A stretch of DNA of 64,000 nt from Rhodoferax sp. (GCF_018780565.1 NZ_JADMJN010000003.1:434001-498000), one strand, 5' to 3'. Shown: positions 21,772 through 31,486, counted from the stretch's first letter. Notes: generated by a model not told the origin, from the letters alone. Numbers and translations: made by a program.

Positions 21772-22257
21772 TCAGTCGCATTCATTGAAGTTGCGCTGTT
21801 GACAAGCCCGCGCCATCTTTTGCGCTTCATCGATTTGTTGTGGGTTCATCAGCCTGGCAATGCTGTTGCGGTTTTTCGCCGCTCCCGCATAGCCGGCCAC
21901 AGCCGCGAGATTGAACCAGAGATGGGCGCGCACAAAGTCCTGAGGGAGACCTTGCCCCTGCGCGTACATTCCGCCCAGGTTGAATTGCGCTGCCGCGTGT
22001 CCCTGCATGGCGGCCAGTCGATACCAATGCACTGCTTGAGCGTAATCCTGTGCTACGCCACGCCCCACGTCGTACATGACACCGAGGTTGAATTGGGCGA
22101 TCGCGTTACCCTCGTCCGCCAGGGGGCGCAACTGTTGAAGCTCTTTCGCATGATCAGCTTGCTCCTGGCCAGCAACGGCATTTTCCGCAGGACTTGCCCG
22201 TGAAAAACTGACACCAAGAGTCAGTACTGCCATTCCCAGAATGAGCATTCGTTTCAT
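21772..22257 (-). CDS. Exported Sel1-like repeat protein
   Basis: A 161-residue secreted protein: signal peptide (MKRMLILGMAVLTLGVSFSRA) followed by two or three Sel1-like repeats (AIAQFNLGVMYDVGRGVAQDYAQAVHWYRLAA and AAAQFNLGGMYAQGQG...). Such repeats form alpha-solenoids that bind other proteins. A final segment with two Cys residues (ARACQQRNFNEC) may form a disulfide in the periplasm. The start is ATG 22257; reading further upstream would run into the tRNA gene. Confidence 0.85.
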   Translation of the reverse strand: MKRMLILGMAVLTLGVSFSRASPAENAVAGQEQADHAKELQQLRPLADEGNAIAQFNLGVMYDVGRGVAQDYAQAVHWYRLAAMQGHAAAQFNLGGMYAQGQGLPQDFVRAHLWFNLAAVAGYAGAAKNRNSIARLMNPQQIDEAQKMARACQQRNFNECD

Positions 22258-22320
22258 CGAATACCTGCCAAGCGCATGCGTTCCAAGGGTGGCTCCACGA
22301 GGTGCGGGGTCTGAAAGCAA

Positions 22321-22358
22321 AACGGCCTGAGCTATGGAAAAAATAGCATCAGACCGTT
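22321..22358. terminator. Bidirectional hairpin behind tRNA-Ser
   Basis: AACGGCCTGA and TCAGACCGTT (10 pairs, one G-U) enclose an inner GCTAT/ATAGC stem. T-rich runs follow on both strands (TATTTTT on plus, TTTTGCTTT on minus). It lies 7 bases beyond the 3' end of the tRNA and should end its transcript. The inner stem (22331-22347) is a copy of the dispersed 17-bp repeat. Confidence 0.65.
22331..22347. repeat. 17-bp inverted repeat forming the terminator core (copy 2)
   Basis: GCTATGGAAAAAATAGC is the inner stem of the hairpin behind tRNA-Ser, so this copy has been built into a larger 38-nt structure. Confidence 0.6.
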
Positions 22359-22364
22359 TATTTT

Positions 22365-22452
<88 letters not shown>

Positions 22453-22503
22453 GTGATCAACTGGCCGCAATTGTACCAGCGGCGCTTGTGGCTTCAAGGG
22501 GAC

Positions 22504-23799
22504 TCAATCGGCGTCGGCAAACAGTTGCAAGGCTGCCCCGATGTCATCTGCCTGGATGCCCTCGGCGGCCTGCAGCCGGTCAGCCAGGCCCGCCAATGCC
22601 GCGCCGCCCTGCGTTTGCAGCAAACGGATGGTCTGCCCCGCGTCCTTGGGGGAGTCGAAGCCGGTGCTTTGCAACAGCAACTGGCCGTCTGCATCGACCA
22701 GCTTGAAGTAAAACTTGCCATCGCTTTCACGGTACTGCTTGAAAACGGGCTTTGCTGCCTTGGCTGTCTTCGCTTTGGCGTCCGTCACTTGGGCGCGCAG
22801 GTCTCTCAAACCCACGGCCTGGCGCAGCCGGCCCATGAACGGCGTTGCCAGCTGGCGTGCCTTGACGGCGCCAGCCAGCAGGATGGCTTCAATTTTGGCG
22901 GGGTCCTTCATCAGGGCCTCGTAGGCTTCGCGCATGGGTCCGATCTCGCGATCGATCCGTTCAAACACCAACTGCTTGGCATCGCCCCAGGCAATGCCGT
23001 CGGCATAAGCCTTGCGCAGCGCCTCGGTCTCTTCGCTTGAGGCAAAGGCCTGGTAGATCTGGAACAGGGCCGAGCCCTCAACCGTTTTCGGCTCGCCCGG
23101 TGCGCTGGAATCCGTCACGATACCGGCGATGAGTTTTTTCAACTGCTCACGCGTCGCAAAAAGCGGAATGGTGTTGTCGTAGCTTTTGCTCATCTTGCGG
23201 CCATCGAGGCCGGGCAGGGTGGCCACACTCTCTTCAATCTCGGCTTCAGGCGGTACAAAGTGTTCGCCATAGCGGTAATTGAAGCTGTGCGCCATGTCGC
23301 GCGCCATTTCAATGTGCTGAATCTGGTCACGTCCCACAGGTACTTTGTGGGCGTTGAACATCAGGATGTCAGCGCCCATCAGCACCGGGTACATGAACAG
23401 GCCTGCGCTCACGTCAGAGTCGGGGTCCAGGCCTGCCGCCGTGTTCTTGTCGACCGCGGCCTTGTAAGCGTGCGCCCGGTTGAGCACACCCTTGCCGATC
23501 ACGCAGGTCAGGAACCAGGTGAGCTCGGGAATCTCCGGCACGTCAGACTGGCGGTAAAAGATCACGCGCTCGGGGTCCAGACCCGCAGCCAGCCAGCTGG
23601 CGGCGATTTCCAGTGTGGAGCGCTGAATGCGTGCCGGGTCATCAATTTTGATCAGGGCGTGGTAGTCCGCCAGAAAGTAAAAACTCTCGACGCCTGGATT
23701 CAGACTGTGCCGCACGGACGGGCGGATGGAGCCCACGTAATTGCCCAGATGGGGCGTGCCGGAGGTGGTTATGCCGGTCAGAAAGCGCGTGGAGCTCAT
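22504..23799 (-). CDS. trpS: Tryptophanyl-tRNA synthetase with C-terminal extension
   Basis: Class I synthetase of 431 residues that charges tRNA-Trp. The HIGH-type motif is TPHLGNYVG near residue 15 and the KMSKS motif is GRKMSKSYDN. It is about 100 residues longer than E. coli TrpRS (334). The extra C-terminal part begins with an Ala/Lys-rich linker and contains FKQYRESDGKFYFKL...STGFDSPKDA, which resembles a YegP/DUF1508 repeat. The site-2 protease gene lies directly upstream in the same direction. Confidence 0.95.
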   Translation of the reverse strand: MSSTRFLTGITTSGTPHLGNYVGSIRPSVRHSLNPGVESFYFLADYHALIKIDDPARIQRSTLEIAASWLAAGLDPERVIFYRQSDVPEIPELTWFLTCVIGKGVLNRAHAYKAAVDKNTAAGLDPDSDVSAGLFMYPVLMGADILMFNAHKVPVGRDQIQHIEMARDMAHSFNYRYGEHFVPPEAEIEESVATLPGLDGRKMSKSYDNTIPLFATREQLKKLIAGIVTDSSAPGEPKTVEGSALFQIYQAFASSEETEALRKAYADGIAWGDAKQLVFERIDREIGPMREAYEALMKDPAKIEAILLAGAVKARQLATPFMGRLRQAVGLRDLRAQVTDAKAKTAKAAKPVFKQYRESDGKFYFKLVDADGQLLLQSTGFDSPKDAGQTIRLLQTQGGAALAGLADRLQAAEGIQADDIGAALQLFADAD

Positions 23800-23836
23800 G
23801 GGGAGGATCGTGAAAGGTGTAGGGCGACAGGACGGA

Positions 23837-24505
23837 TCAATGAAGCAGGAAGGCCAAGGGCAGCAGCACGAGCTTCAGAAGCCAGAAGGTCAAGGCCATG
23901 ACCGGCTGCATCCACAGCGCACTGATGACTCCGGCAATCACCAGTCCCATGACGATGAAAAATCCCCAGGGCTCAATGCGCGAGACCAGTTCTGCCTGGC
24001 GGTAAGGCAGCAAGCCAACCAGAATACGGCCACCATCCAGCGGGGGCAGCGGGAACAGGTTGAAGGCGAACATCACCACGTTGACCAGCACACCGCCTTC
24101 GCACATTTTGACGAAGAAATACTCGTTGACACCTGCGCCCTGCAACAGCAGCAGTGCAGCGCCCCAAAGCAAAGCCTGCAACAGGTTGGCGCCCGGCCCG
24201 GCCAAAGCCACCCAGACCATGTCCCGCTTGGGATTGCGCAGATGGCCAAAGCGCACCGGCACGGGTTTGGCATAGCCAAAAAGGAAGGCTCCCGAGGTCG
24301 CAAAATAGAGCAGCAAGGGCATCAGGATGGTGCCAACCGGGTCAATGTGCTTGAGCGGATTGAGGGTAATGCGCCCCAGCATGTGGGCTGTGTTGTCGCC
24401 AAAATGCCGTGCTGCATAGCCATGGGCCGCTTCGTGCACCGTAATGGCGAACAGCACCGGCAAGGCGTAAATGGCAACGGTTTGAATCAGATGTGCAATA
24501 TCCAT
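23837..24505 (-). CDS. Site-2 protease family membrane metalloprotease (M50)
   Basis: A 222-residue polytopic membrane protein with the zinc motif HEAAH at residues 24-28 inside a membrane helix, and the second motif NLFPLPPLDGGR with the metal-binding Asp near 157. Helices cover most of the length. This compact form lacks PDZ domains and differs from RseP. Intramembrane proteolysis is the family activity; its target is unknown. It stands 37 bp upstream of trpS, an arrangement seen in other betaproteobacteria. Confidence 0.93.
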   Translation of the reverse strand: MDIAHLIQTVAIYALPVLFAITVHEAAHGYAARHFGDNTAHMLGRITLNPLKHIDPVGTILMPLLLYFATSGAFLFGYAKPVPVRFGHLRNPKRDMVWVALAGPGANLLQALLWGAALLLLQGAGVNEYFFVKMCEGGVLVNVVMFAFNLFPLPPLDGGRILVGLLPYRQAELVSRIEPWGFFIVMGLVIAGVISALWMQPVMALTFWLLKLVLLPLAFLLH

Positions 24506-24543
24506 GGGGCCATTGTCTCAGAGGCGATGTGAGGGTTTGTCCC

Positions 24544-25167
24544 TTAGAGCCCGATCGCCGCCAGATCGCCGCGGCCCTGGCGGATGACTTCGGGCTCGCC
24601 GCCGCTCAGGTCAACCACCGTGGTGGGTTCCAGGGCGCAGGCACCGGCGTCAATGACGGCTGCGATCTGGTTTTTGTACCGTTCAAGAATTTCCTGCGCA
24701 TCGTTGAGTGGCTGCGTCTCACCGGGGGCTATCAAGGTGGTGGCAAGCAAAGGTCCTTCATGCAGGGCCAGCAGTGCTTGCAGGGCCTTGTGTTCGGGTA
24801 CCCGAAGACCAATCGTTTTCCGTGAGGGGTGGCTCAGGCGGCGCGGCACTTCCTTGCTGGCTTCCAGAATGAAGGTATAGGGGCCGGGTGTGGCTGATTT
24901 GAGCAGTCGAAATTGCTGGTTGTCGACCCGCGCGTAGTTGGCCAACTCCGACAGGTCCCGACACAGCAGGGTCAAGTGGTGCTTGTCGTCGACGCCGCGG
25001 ATGCGACGCAGCTTGTCGGCAGCGGCCTTGTCGTCGATGTGGCAGACCAGGGCGTAGCTGGAGTCAGTGGGTACTGCCAGGATTTCTCCTTTCTCCAGCA
25101 AGGAGACGGCCTGCTTCAGCAGCCGGGGTTGCGGATTGTCGGGGTGAACTTCAAATAACTGGGCCAT
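24544..25167 (-). CDS. Sua5/YciO/YrdC-family protein
   Basis: A 207-residue member of the threonylcarbamoyl-AMP synthase family. It shows PTDSSYALVCHIDDKAAADKLRRIRG at the nucleotide-binding face, and RKTIGLRVPEHKALQALL. The sequence resembles the YciO branch, whose role in tRNA t6A formation is less clear than that of TsaC/Sua5. Genes of this branch commonly sit beside PHP-domain phosphoesterase genes, as here with one transporter gene between. Confidence 0.9.
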   Translation of the reverse strand: MAQLFEVHPDNPQPRLLKQAVSLLEKGEILAVPTDSSYALVCHIDDKAAADKLRRIRGVDDKHHLTLLCRDLSELANYARVDNQQFRLLKSATPGPYTFILEASKEVPRRLSHPSRKTIGLRVPEHKALQALLALHEGPLLATTLIAPGETQPLNDAQEILERYKNQIAAVIDAGACALEPTTVVDLSGGEPEVIRQGRGDLAAIGL

Positions 25168-25187
25168 GGATGTATTGTCGGTGAATG

Positions 25188-26072
25188 TCAGTGCTGCCGC
25201 CGCGCATGTTCATGGGCCGACAGGACTGCGTTGCCTATGCCGCTGGCCGCAATCACGGCAATGCCGAGCCAGGCCAGTGCGTCGGGAACATGCCGGAAGA
25301 AAAGCCATCCGGCACAGGTGGCGAAGGCGAGTTGGGTATAGAGATAGGGCATCAGCACCGGAGCCGATGCCCGGTTGAAGGCCCAGATCAGCATCAAATG
25401 CCCGAAGGTGCCAAAAAAACCAACCAGCACAAACCAGGGCCAGTGCGCCAGCAGCGCTGCCGTATCCCAGCTGAAAACGACAATCGGGCTCATCACAAGA
25501 GTGCCCACCAGACCGGTGTAGAAGTGGGTGGTGTACGGGTTTTCTTCACCGCTCAAGCGGCTGGTGAGCACCTGAAAACTGGCGTAAGTGGTGACCAGCA
25601 GCACGGGAAACAGCAAGGCCCAACCAAAGACCTGCCCGCCTGGCCGAACGATCAGTAAAACGCCAGCCAGTCCGCCTGCCAGCAACAGCCATCGACGCTT
25701 GGGCACGGGATCCTTCAACAACCACGCGGCCAGTGCGGTGGAGGCCAGGGGCGAGAGCATGACGATAGACGTGAATTCACCGACAGGCATGTACTGCAGG
25801 CCAAAAAATGAGCAGGCGCTAGTGACCAGCAGCAGCACGCCGCGAAGGGTCTGAAAGCGTGGATTGGGGGTGTTCAGCAATGCCCGCCTTTGCACTGGAA
25901 ATCGCAAGGCAAAGGTCACCACAGCCTGAAACGCATAGCGAAACCACAGCAGCATCAAAACCGGGGCCAGTGTGGCGCCATGTTTGGTGACCGTATCCAG
26001 TGCCGTGAACGACAGGGCGGCCAGCACAATCAGCGCGATGCCGGCACCTTGTCTGGTGCGCCAGAATGACAT
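25188..26072 (-). CDS. EamA/DMT-superfamily transporter
   Basis: A 294-residue integral membrane protein with about ten hydrophobic helices in two EamA halves (FTALDTVTKHGATLAPVLMLLWFRY in the first half, PWFVLVGFFGTFGHLMLIWAF in the second). Such proteins export metabolites or amino acids; the substrate is unknown. The gene is inserted between the PHP and Sua5/YciO genes, which are often direct neighbours, with gaps of 8 and 20 bp. Confidence 0.88.
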   Translation of the reverse strand: MSFWRTRQGAGIALIVLAALSFTALDTVTKHGATLAPVLMLLWFRYAFQAVVTFALRFPVQRRALLNTPNPRFQTLRGVLLLVTSACSFFGLQYMPVGEFTSIVMLSPLASTALAAWLLKDPVPKRRWLLLAGGLAGVLLIVRPGGQVFGWALLFPVLLVTTYASFQVLTSRLSGEENPYTTHFYTGLVGTLVMSPIVVFSWDTAALLAHWPWFVLVGFFGTFGHLMLIWAFNRASAPVLMPYLYTQLAFATCAGWLFFRHVPDALAWLGIAVIAASGIGNAVLSAHEHARRQH

Positions 26073-26080
26073 ACGGCGGC

Positions 26081-26980
26081 TCAGAAGCCCGAAGAGGCTT
26101 GTGCCTCGGGGCTCGGGTCGGTGCTGTGCTGGATGCGCTCGCTCAGCAGTTCCCAGACCGGTGTCAGGTTGCCGGGCAGATAGGGAAGGGTTCCCAGTTC
26201 GGTGTGGCTCTCGTCGGGGCTGTGAAAGTCGCTGCCCCGGCTTGCGGCCAGGCCAAACTCGCGAGCGGTGTCGGCATAGGTCAGGTATTCGGCGGCCGTG
26301 TGGCTGCCGGTGACAACCTCCACACCCCGCCCGCCGTGGCTTTTGAATTCGCTGAACAGTGCAAATTCTTCATTGGCAGTGAACTTGTAGCGGGCCGGAT
26401 GCGCGATCACGGCCACACCGCCGGCTTCGCTGATCCAGGTCACGGCGTCTCTCAGGGTGGCCCAGCGATGTTCCACAAAACCCGGTTTACCTTCGGTTAG
26501 GTACTTGCGGAACACTTCATTGGTTTCCTTGCACACGCCGCTTTCAACCAGGAAACGGGCGAAGTGGGTGCGCGAAATCAGTTCCGGGTTGCCGGCGAAC
26601 TTCAGGGCCCCCTGGTAGGCGCCATGAATGCCGGCCTTGGCCAGTCCCTCGGACATGTCCATCGCGCGCTGTCCGCGTCCCCCCCGGGTCTGGCTCAGAC
26701 CTCGCTGGAGTGCGGGGTTTTCGGCATCGAAGCCCAGGCCCACAATGTGCACCGTGTGACCAATGAAGGTGACCGAAATCTCGACACCGGTGAGGTAATG
26801 CATGCCCTGAGCCCTGGCCGCTGCAGCAGCCCTGGCCTGGCCACCGATTTCATCATGGTCAGTCAGTGCCCACAAGGCCACCCCGTTGGCCTTGGCACGT
26901 GCGGCAAGGGCTTCGGGTGTCAGAGTGCCGTCGGATACGACGGAGTGGCAATGGAGGTCGGCGTTGAGTATGGAGGTCAC
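26081..26980 (-). CDS. PHP-domain phosphoesterase (RNase AM/TrpH-like)
   Basis: A 299-residue metal-dependent phosphoesterase. The PHP motif DLHCHS (Asp8, His10, His12) and LTDHDEIGG near residue 40 are present, with later metal-ligand segments AHPARY, VVTGSH and SRGSDFHSP. E. coli RNase AM (YciV) of this family degrades 3',5'-nucleotide bisphosphates and acts as a 5'-3' exoribonuclease. It is the first gene of a minus-strand run ending at trpS. Confidence 0.92.
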   Translation of the reverse strand: MTSILNADLHCHSVVSDGTLTPEALAARAKANGVALWALTDHDEIGGQARAAAAARAQGMHYLTGVEISVTFIGHTVHIVGLGFDAENPALQRGLSQTRGGRGQRAMDMSEGLAKAGIHGAYQGALKFAGNPELISRTHFARFLVESGVCKETNEVFRKYLTEGKPGFVEHRWATLRDAVTWISEAGGVAVIAHPARYKFTANEEFALFSEFKSHGGRGVEVVTGSHTAAEYLTYADTAREFGLAASRGSDFHSPDESHTELGTLPYLPGNLTPVWELLSERIQHSTDPSPEAQASSGF

Positions 26981-27102
26981 GCTGGCATTTTAGGCCTTGG
27001 GGAAAACCATGAGAGGAGACTGCCAAACGCCCTTTCCAGTCCGATATCAAAGGGCTAAGATAAAAATCCGGCAACCGGCACCCTTATGTAAAGGAAGCAG
27101 AC

Positions 27103-28707
27103 ATGAAATTCAATGACTTGCGCGTGGCACACAAACTGTGGGCCGTCATTCTGGGACTGTTGCTTCTGATGTTCACGGTCGCCGTATGGTCTCAATTCCG
27201 AACCCGCCAGGCCACCGATGAGGCTGAGCGAATGGTGCAGAAATACGAGCAGGCGATCACCACCGCCGTGAGTTGGCGGGGTCTGGCCGAGGTGGCTGTG
27301 ACCATGGCCATGGCAAGTCTGGTATCGACGGATGCAGCGCAGGTGAAGGATTTTGATGACAGGGTAGCCGCCCTGACAGCCAGAATCACGCCGGTACAGG
27401 AGCGAGTCAACAAGACGGCGATATCGCCCGCAGACAAGGAGGCCCTGGCGCATGTTGCTGCAACCCGGGCCGACCTTCGCGGTCAGGGCGATAAAGTGAA
27501 GCAGCTTCGCGAAGGCGGCGATGCGGCTGCCAAACAGGCTTTTCATGACAAGGAGTACCGCCCCCGGGTGATGGTTTACCTGGATGCCATTGACAAATAT
27601 GTGGCGGTACAGGAGAAGCAGCGCGATGCGGCAAAGCAGGCCTCCGTTGACACGCGCAGTGAAGTCCTGATCGTGGCCATCATCAGCGTGGTCCTGGTGT
27701 TTGCCTTGAGCATTGTTCTTTCGTTGATTCTGGTGCGTTCGATTACCACCCCGCTGCAGCGGGCGGTGTCGGTGGCACAGGCCATCACGGCGGGTGACCT
27801 GACGCAGGACATCCATGACGATCGCAAGGATGAGTTTGGCAACTTGATCACTGCGCTGTCCGAGATGGTGACCAAGCTGCGCGGGCTGGTCTCGGAGGTG
27901 CGCACCGGTGTTGAATCGGTGTCGACCGCCTCCAGCGAGATCGCTACCGGTAACAATGATCTGTCGGTCCGAACTGAGCAGACCGCTTCCAATTTGCAGG
28001 AGACAGCTTCCAGAATGGGAGAGCTGACCGGTACAGTCAATCAATCGGCCGATACGGCGCGTCAGGCCAACCAGCTCGCCGCGACAGCGGCGCAGGTTGC
28101 AACCCGTGGTGGTGAAGTGGTGGGCCAGGTGGTTGACAGCATGCGTCACATCACGGAGTCGTCGCGCAAGATTGCCGACATCATCGGCACCATCGATGGC
28201 ATTGCGTTTCAGACCAATATTCTGGCGCTCAACGCGGCAGTTGAGGCAGCGCGAGCAGGCGAGCAGGGCCGGGGGTTTGCGGTGGTGGCCTCCGAGGTTC
28301 GCAGCCTGGCGCAGCGTTCAGCCGAAGCTGCCAAGGAGATCAAGACCCTGATCAGTATGTCGGTGGAGTCTGTGGAGTCAGGCTCGGCACAGGTCGAGCA
28401 GGCTGGGCAGACCATGGGCGAAATCGTCAGCAGCGTTCAGCGCGTCACGGACCTGATTGGCGAAATTACCGCTTCGTCCAACGAGCAGCGCGATGGCATC
28501 GGTCAGGTCAATCAGGCGGTGGCCAACCTGGACCAGATGACCCAGCAGAATGCAGCGCTGGTGGAAGAGTCGGCTGCGGCGGCGTCGGCTTTACGCGACC
28601 AGGCTCAGCGCCTGGCGGGTGTGGTGTCGGTGTTCAATGTGGGCAACTATGGGTCCACGCAAACCGCAGCCTTGGGTCAGCGGCAAGCGCCGCGTCTGGC
28701 TGCCTGA
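27103..28707 (+). CDS. Methyl-accepting chemotaxis protein
   Basis: A 534-residue class I chemoreceptor: transmembrane helix about residues 10-30, a helical periplasmic ligand domain of about 150 residues (four-helix-bundle type), a second helix near 186-206, HAMP, and a long cytoplasmic coiled coil. The signalling tip is clear ([21 protein letters not shown] and [18 protein letters not shown]). No C-terminal CheR-binding pentapeptide is evident; the protein ends in Arg-Leu-Ala-Ala. No che genes are in the window. AAGGAAGCAG precedes the ATG. Confidence 0.95.
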   Translation: MKFNDLRVAHKLWAVILGLLLLMFTVAVWSQFRTRQATDEAERMVQKYEQAITTAVSWRGLAEVAVTMAMASLVSTDAAQVKDFDDRVAALTARITPVQERVNKTAISPADKEALAHVAATRADLRGQGDKVKQLREGGDAAAKQAFHDKEYRPRVMVYLDAIDKYVAVQEKQRDAAKQASVDTRSEVLIVAIISVVLVFALSIVLSLILVRSITTPLQRAVSVAQAITAGDLTQDIHDDRKDEFGNLITALSEMVTKLRGLVSEVRTGVESVSTASSEIATGNNDLSVRTEQTASNLQETASRMGELTGTVNQSADTARQANQLAATAAQVATRGGEVVGQVVDSMRHITESSRKIADIIGTIDGIAFQTNILALNAAVEAARAGEQGRGFAVVASEVRSLAQRSAEAAKEIKTLISMSVESVESGSAQVEQAGQTMGEIVSSVQRVTDLIGEITASSNEQRDGIGQVNQAVANLDQMTQQNAALVEESAAAASALRDQAQRLAGVVSVFNVGNYGSTQTAALGQRQAPRLAA

Positions 28708-28729
28708 CTGTTCACCACGCGACAGCTGT

Positions 28730-30454
28730 TCAGACCTCGGCGGCTTCAACCAGAAACCGGACCCGCCGCACACCGTTCCAGGCATCTGCGTCGAGCCGGA
28801 AAGCAAGTTTGACGCGTGCTGGCAGCGGCTCGGTGTGGCCGAACCAGATGCCGTCCACCGGTTGGCCCTGGTGCTTGAGCTTGAGCGACAAATGCTTCTC
28901 ACCCACCAGGCGCTGTGACACCACTTCAACCTCTTCGCTGAAGGTAGGCGCGGCAAAGCCCTGGCCCCAGACCTCGTGGTGCAGCACATCCACCAGTTCA
29001 ACCCGGCGGTATTCGGGCTTGAGCGGGCCATCGGTATCGATGCGGCGGGTGAGCGTGGCAGCGTCCAGCCACTCCTGGGCGACTTCGTTCAGCCCTTGCT
29101 CGAAGGCGTCAAAGTTTTCCTCGGCAATGGTGCAGCCCGCCGCCATGGCGTGCCCGCCAAAACGCAGCAACACGCCGGGGTAGCGTTTGGCCACCAGGTC
29201 CAGCGCGTCGCGCAAGTGAAAGCCGGCAATGGAGCGGCCCGAGCCTTTGAGTTCGTGTTCCTTGCCGGGTGCGGCACTGGCGGCAAAAACAAAAGTGGGG
29301 CGGTGCAGCTTGTCCTTGATGCGGGACGCCACGATGCCCACCACGCCCTCGTGAAAATCGGGGTCGAACACACAGATGGCGGGCGGGGGCTCGTCGCCTT
29401 CATCAAACAAACCTTCGGCGATGTTCATGGCCTGCTCACGCATGTCGCCCTCAATGACACGGCGTTCGCGGTTGATGCCGTCCAGCGCCTTGGCCAGTTC
29501 CGTGGCGCGCGCAGCATCGTCGGTGAGCAGGCATTCAATGCCCAGCGTCATGTCCGACAAGCGACCCGCGGCATTGATGCGTGGCCCCAGTGCAAAGCCA
29601 AAATCAAAGGTGGTGGCTACCGGTGCGCTGCGGCCTGCGGCCTCGAACAGGGCGGCCAGCCCGGCTGGCATGGCACCAGCGCGGACCCGTTTGAGGCCTT
29701 GGGCAACGAGGCGGCGGTTGTTGGGGTCGAGCTTGACCACATCGGCCACCGTGCCCAGCGCGACCAGCGGCAGCAAGGTATCCAGCTTTGGTTGTGTGGC
29801 AGCATCGAAGTAGCCGCGCTGGCGCAACTCGGCGCGCAGTGCCAGCAGCACATAAAACATCACGCCCACGCCCGCGATGGACTTGCTGGGGAAGCTGCAG
29901 CCGGGCTGGTTGGGGTTGACGATCACATCGGCCTGCGGCAGCACGATCTGGCCGTCCACACTGGCGGGCAGGTGGTGATCCGTCACCAGCACCTGCAAAC
30001 CCAGGGCGCGGGCCGTGGCCACGCCCGCCATGCTGGCGATGCCGTTGTCCACCGTAATCAGAACGTCCGCCCCGCTGTCCTTGACGCGCTGCGAAATCGG
30101 TGCGGTGAGGCCATAGCCGTCCACCACGCGGTCCGGGACGATATAGCTGACATGCCGGGCGCCGAGCATGCGCAGACCGCGCACACCGACCGCGCAGGCG
30201 GTGGCACCGTCGCAGTCATAGTCGGCCACGATGCACAGCTTTTTGTGTGTGGCGATGGCATCGGCCAACAAAGTGGCCGCTTCGGCAACGCCCCGCATCT
30301 CGCCAGGAGGAATCAGGTGGGTCAGGGCCTGGTCAAGCTCCTGCGTGCCCTGAACGCCACGCGCCGCATACAACTGCGCCAGCAGGGGGTGGATGCCCGC
30401 CTGTTCCAGCGCCCAGGCGGTACGGGGTGGAAATGTTCTTGCTACTATTTTCAT
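28730..30454 (-). CDS. recJ: Single-stranded-DNA-specific exonuclease RecJ
   Basis: A 574-residue 5'-3' ssDNA exonuclease of recombination and repair. DHH-family motifs are visible: ADYDCDG (78-83) and VTDHHLP (DHH at 159-161). The DHHA1 region includes RFGGHAMAAGC, and an OB-like end follows. The ATG overlaps the stop of the upstream gene (ATGA, 30451-30454). The first codons lie within a copy of the dispersed 17-bp repeat, so the N terminus begins with repeat-derived Met-Lys-Ile-Val-Ala. Confidence 0.96.
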   Translation of the reverse strand: MKIVARTFPPRTAWALEQAGIHPLLAQLYAARGVQGTQELDQALTHLIPPGEMRGVAEAATLLADAIATHKKLCIVADYDCDGATACAVGVRGLRMLGARHVSYIVPDRVVDGYGLTAPISQRVKDSGADVLITVDNGIASMAGVATARALGLQVLVTDHHLPASVDGQIVLPQADVIVNPNQPGCSFPSKSIAGVGVMFYVLLALRAELRQRGYFDAATQPKLDTLLPLVALGTVADVVKLDPNNRRLVAQGLKRVRAGAMPAGLAALFEAAGRSAPVATTFDFGFALGPRINAAGRLSDMTLGIECLLTDDAARATELAKALDGINRERRVIEGDMREQAMNIAEGLFDEGDEPPPAICVFDPDFHEGVVGIVASRIKDKLHRPTFVFAASAAPGKEHELKGSGRSIAGFHLRDALDLVAKRYPGVLLRFGGHAMAAGCTIAEENFDAFEQGLNEVAQEWLDAATLTRRIDTDGPLKPEYRRVELVDVLHHEVWGQGFAAPTFSEEVEVVSQRLVGEKHLSLKLKHQGQPVDGIWFGHTEPLPARVKLAFRLDADAWNGVRRVRFLVEAAEV

Positions 30455-30457
30455 AGC
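30441..30457 (-). repeat. 17-bp inverted repeat spanning the recJ start codon (copy 3)
   Basis: On the minus strand this reads GCTATGAAAATAGTAGC. The ATG inside is the recJ start and its TGA is the upstream gene's stop. Copy 35785-35801 differs at only two positions. Confidence 0.6.
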
Positions 30458-31389
30458 TTTTCAAGCAATCGGGATGTGGGCGTAGTGCCAAATAGGTTCA
30501 TAAATCGCTGCATGAGGGTTCGGCTCTGGAGAGTGAATGTTTGCGCGCTGCGCTCGCCGCACAGGGTGAGCTGGTGGGGGCTATTTTGATGCAGTCCGGC
30601 CAGCAGGGCGGCGCATTCCTTGGTGTCCAGTGCTTGCCAGGCCTGGATCCAGCCGGCCCAGTCTTCATTGAGGGCTGCATCGCGCAGGGTGTTGACGACC
30701 AGAGGCGCGTTCGATGCCGCCAAAGCGGGTGCCGGTTCAGGCGTGGCGCCGGTGCCGCTGAGCCAGAAGGAATTGACCGGGGGCACGCCCCGCGCCGCAC
30801 GCGCGTCGTTGACCGGATGGGTGTAGAGCAGCATCTGCATTTCGTTTTGCAGTCGCCGCAGGCTGGCGGCGCTGGCGCTGCGCGGTATCCAGCTTTCCAC
30901 ATTGCGCCCGGCCACGCGGTCCAGTGAGGCCGTGGCCAAGCCTCTGAAAGCTTCGCCACGGGCCAGCCAGCGGGTGGCCTGGTCATATTGCAAGGCAATG
31001 CCGTCTTCCTGGAAATAGGGTTGCATCGCGGCCAGCAGGGCTTCGGACTCCTGCTGCGGGAAATCGGGCAAGGCCAGGCCGCTCATGCTGATATGGTTGG
31101 TACCCACTTGCCAATGGCAGGGTGTGATGAAGCCCCAGGCGCCACCCGCGGCTTGCCGTGAAGAGGCCTGCAACGCCGCCCACGGGATCAGCCCGTCCTC
31201 CATCGGCAGATTCAGCGCACGGGCCAGGGCACGTTCGTGCGGTGTGGACAGGCTGCGCTCATCGCCGGTGTCCATGGGCCCGGGTGTCAGGCGGGACAGG
31301 AGTCGCTCCAGGTTCGGCAGTTTCAGGGTGCGAAGGGCTTCGCTGCAGCCGTCGGAGCTGCAAAACGCAAAAGGAATCAGGAGGTGCAT
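30451..31389 (-). CDS. Conserved protein coupled to recJ (COG4255-like, phosphoglycerate-mutase-type label)
   Basis: A 312-residue protein found next to recJ in related betaproteobacteria and often labelled phosphoglycerate mutase, though I see no intact catalytic set to support that. It opens with MHLLIPFAFCSSDGCSEAL, and has a central WGFITPCHWQVGTNH and a SFWLSGTG segment. No signal peptide or membrane helix is evident. The start is ATG 31389; the in-frame extension to 31473 overlaps the lolC leader. The 4-bp overlap with recJ suggests coupled expression. Confidence 0.7.
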   Translation of the reverse strand: MHLLIPFAFCSSDGCSEALRTLKLPNLERLLSRLTPGPMDTGDERSLSTPHERALARALNLPMEDGLIPWAALQASSRQAAGGAWGFITPCHWQVGTNHISMSGLALPDFPQQESEALLAAMQPYFQEDGIALQYDQATRWLARGEAFRGLATASLDRVAGRNVESWIPRSASAASLRRLQNEMQMLLYTHPVNDARAARGVPPVNSFWLSGTGATPEPAPALAASNAPLVVNTLRDAALNEDWAGWIQAWQALDTKECAALLAGLHQNSPHQLTLCGERSAQTFTLQSRTLMQRFMNLFGTTPTSRLLEKL

Positions 31390-31486
31390 GCTTTGATTGT
31401 GCGGGAAACGGGCCGCGCCGGTCTGCGCCAGGCCCGTATCTGGCCGGCAATGCCACAATGACGGCTGTTTCAAACCCGGTTGGTCA

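Noticed and set aside
26981..27102. A flagellar sigma-28 promoter before the chemoreceptor gene
   Set aside because: I found no TAAA-N15-GCCGATAA-type pair in the gap.
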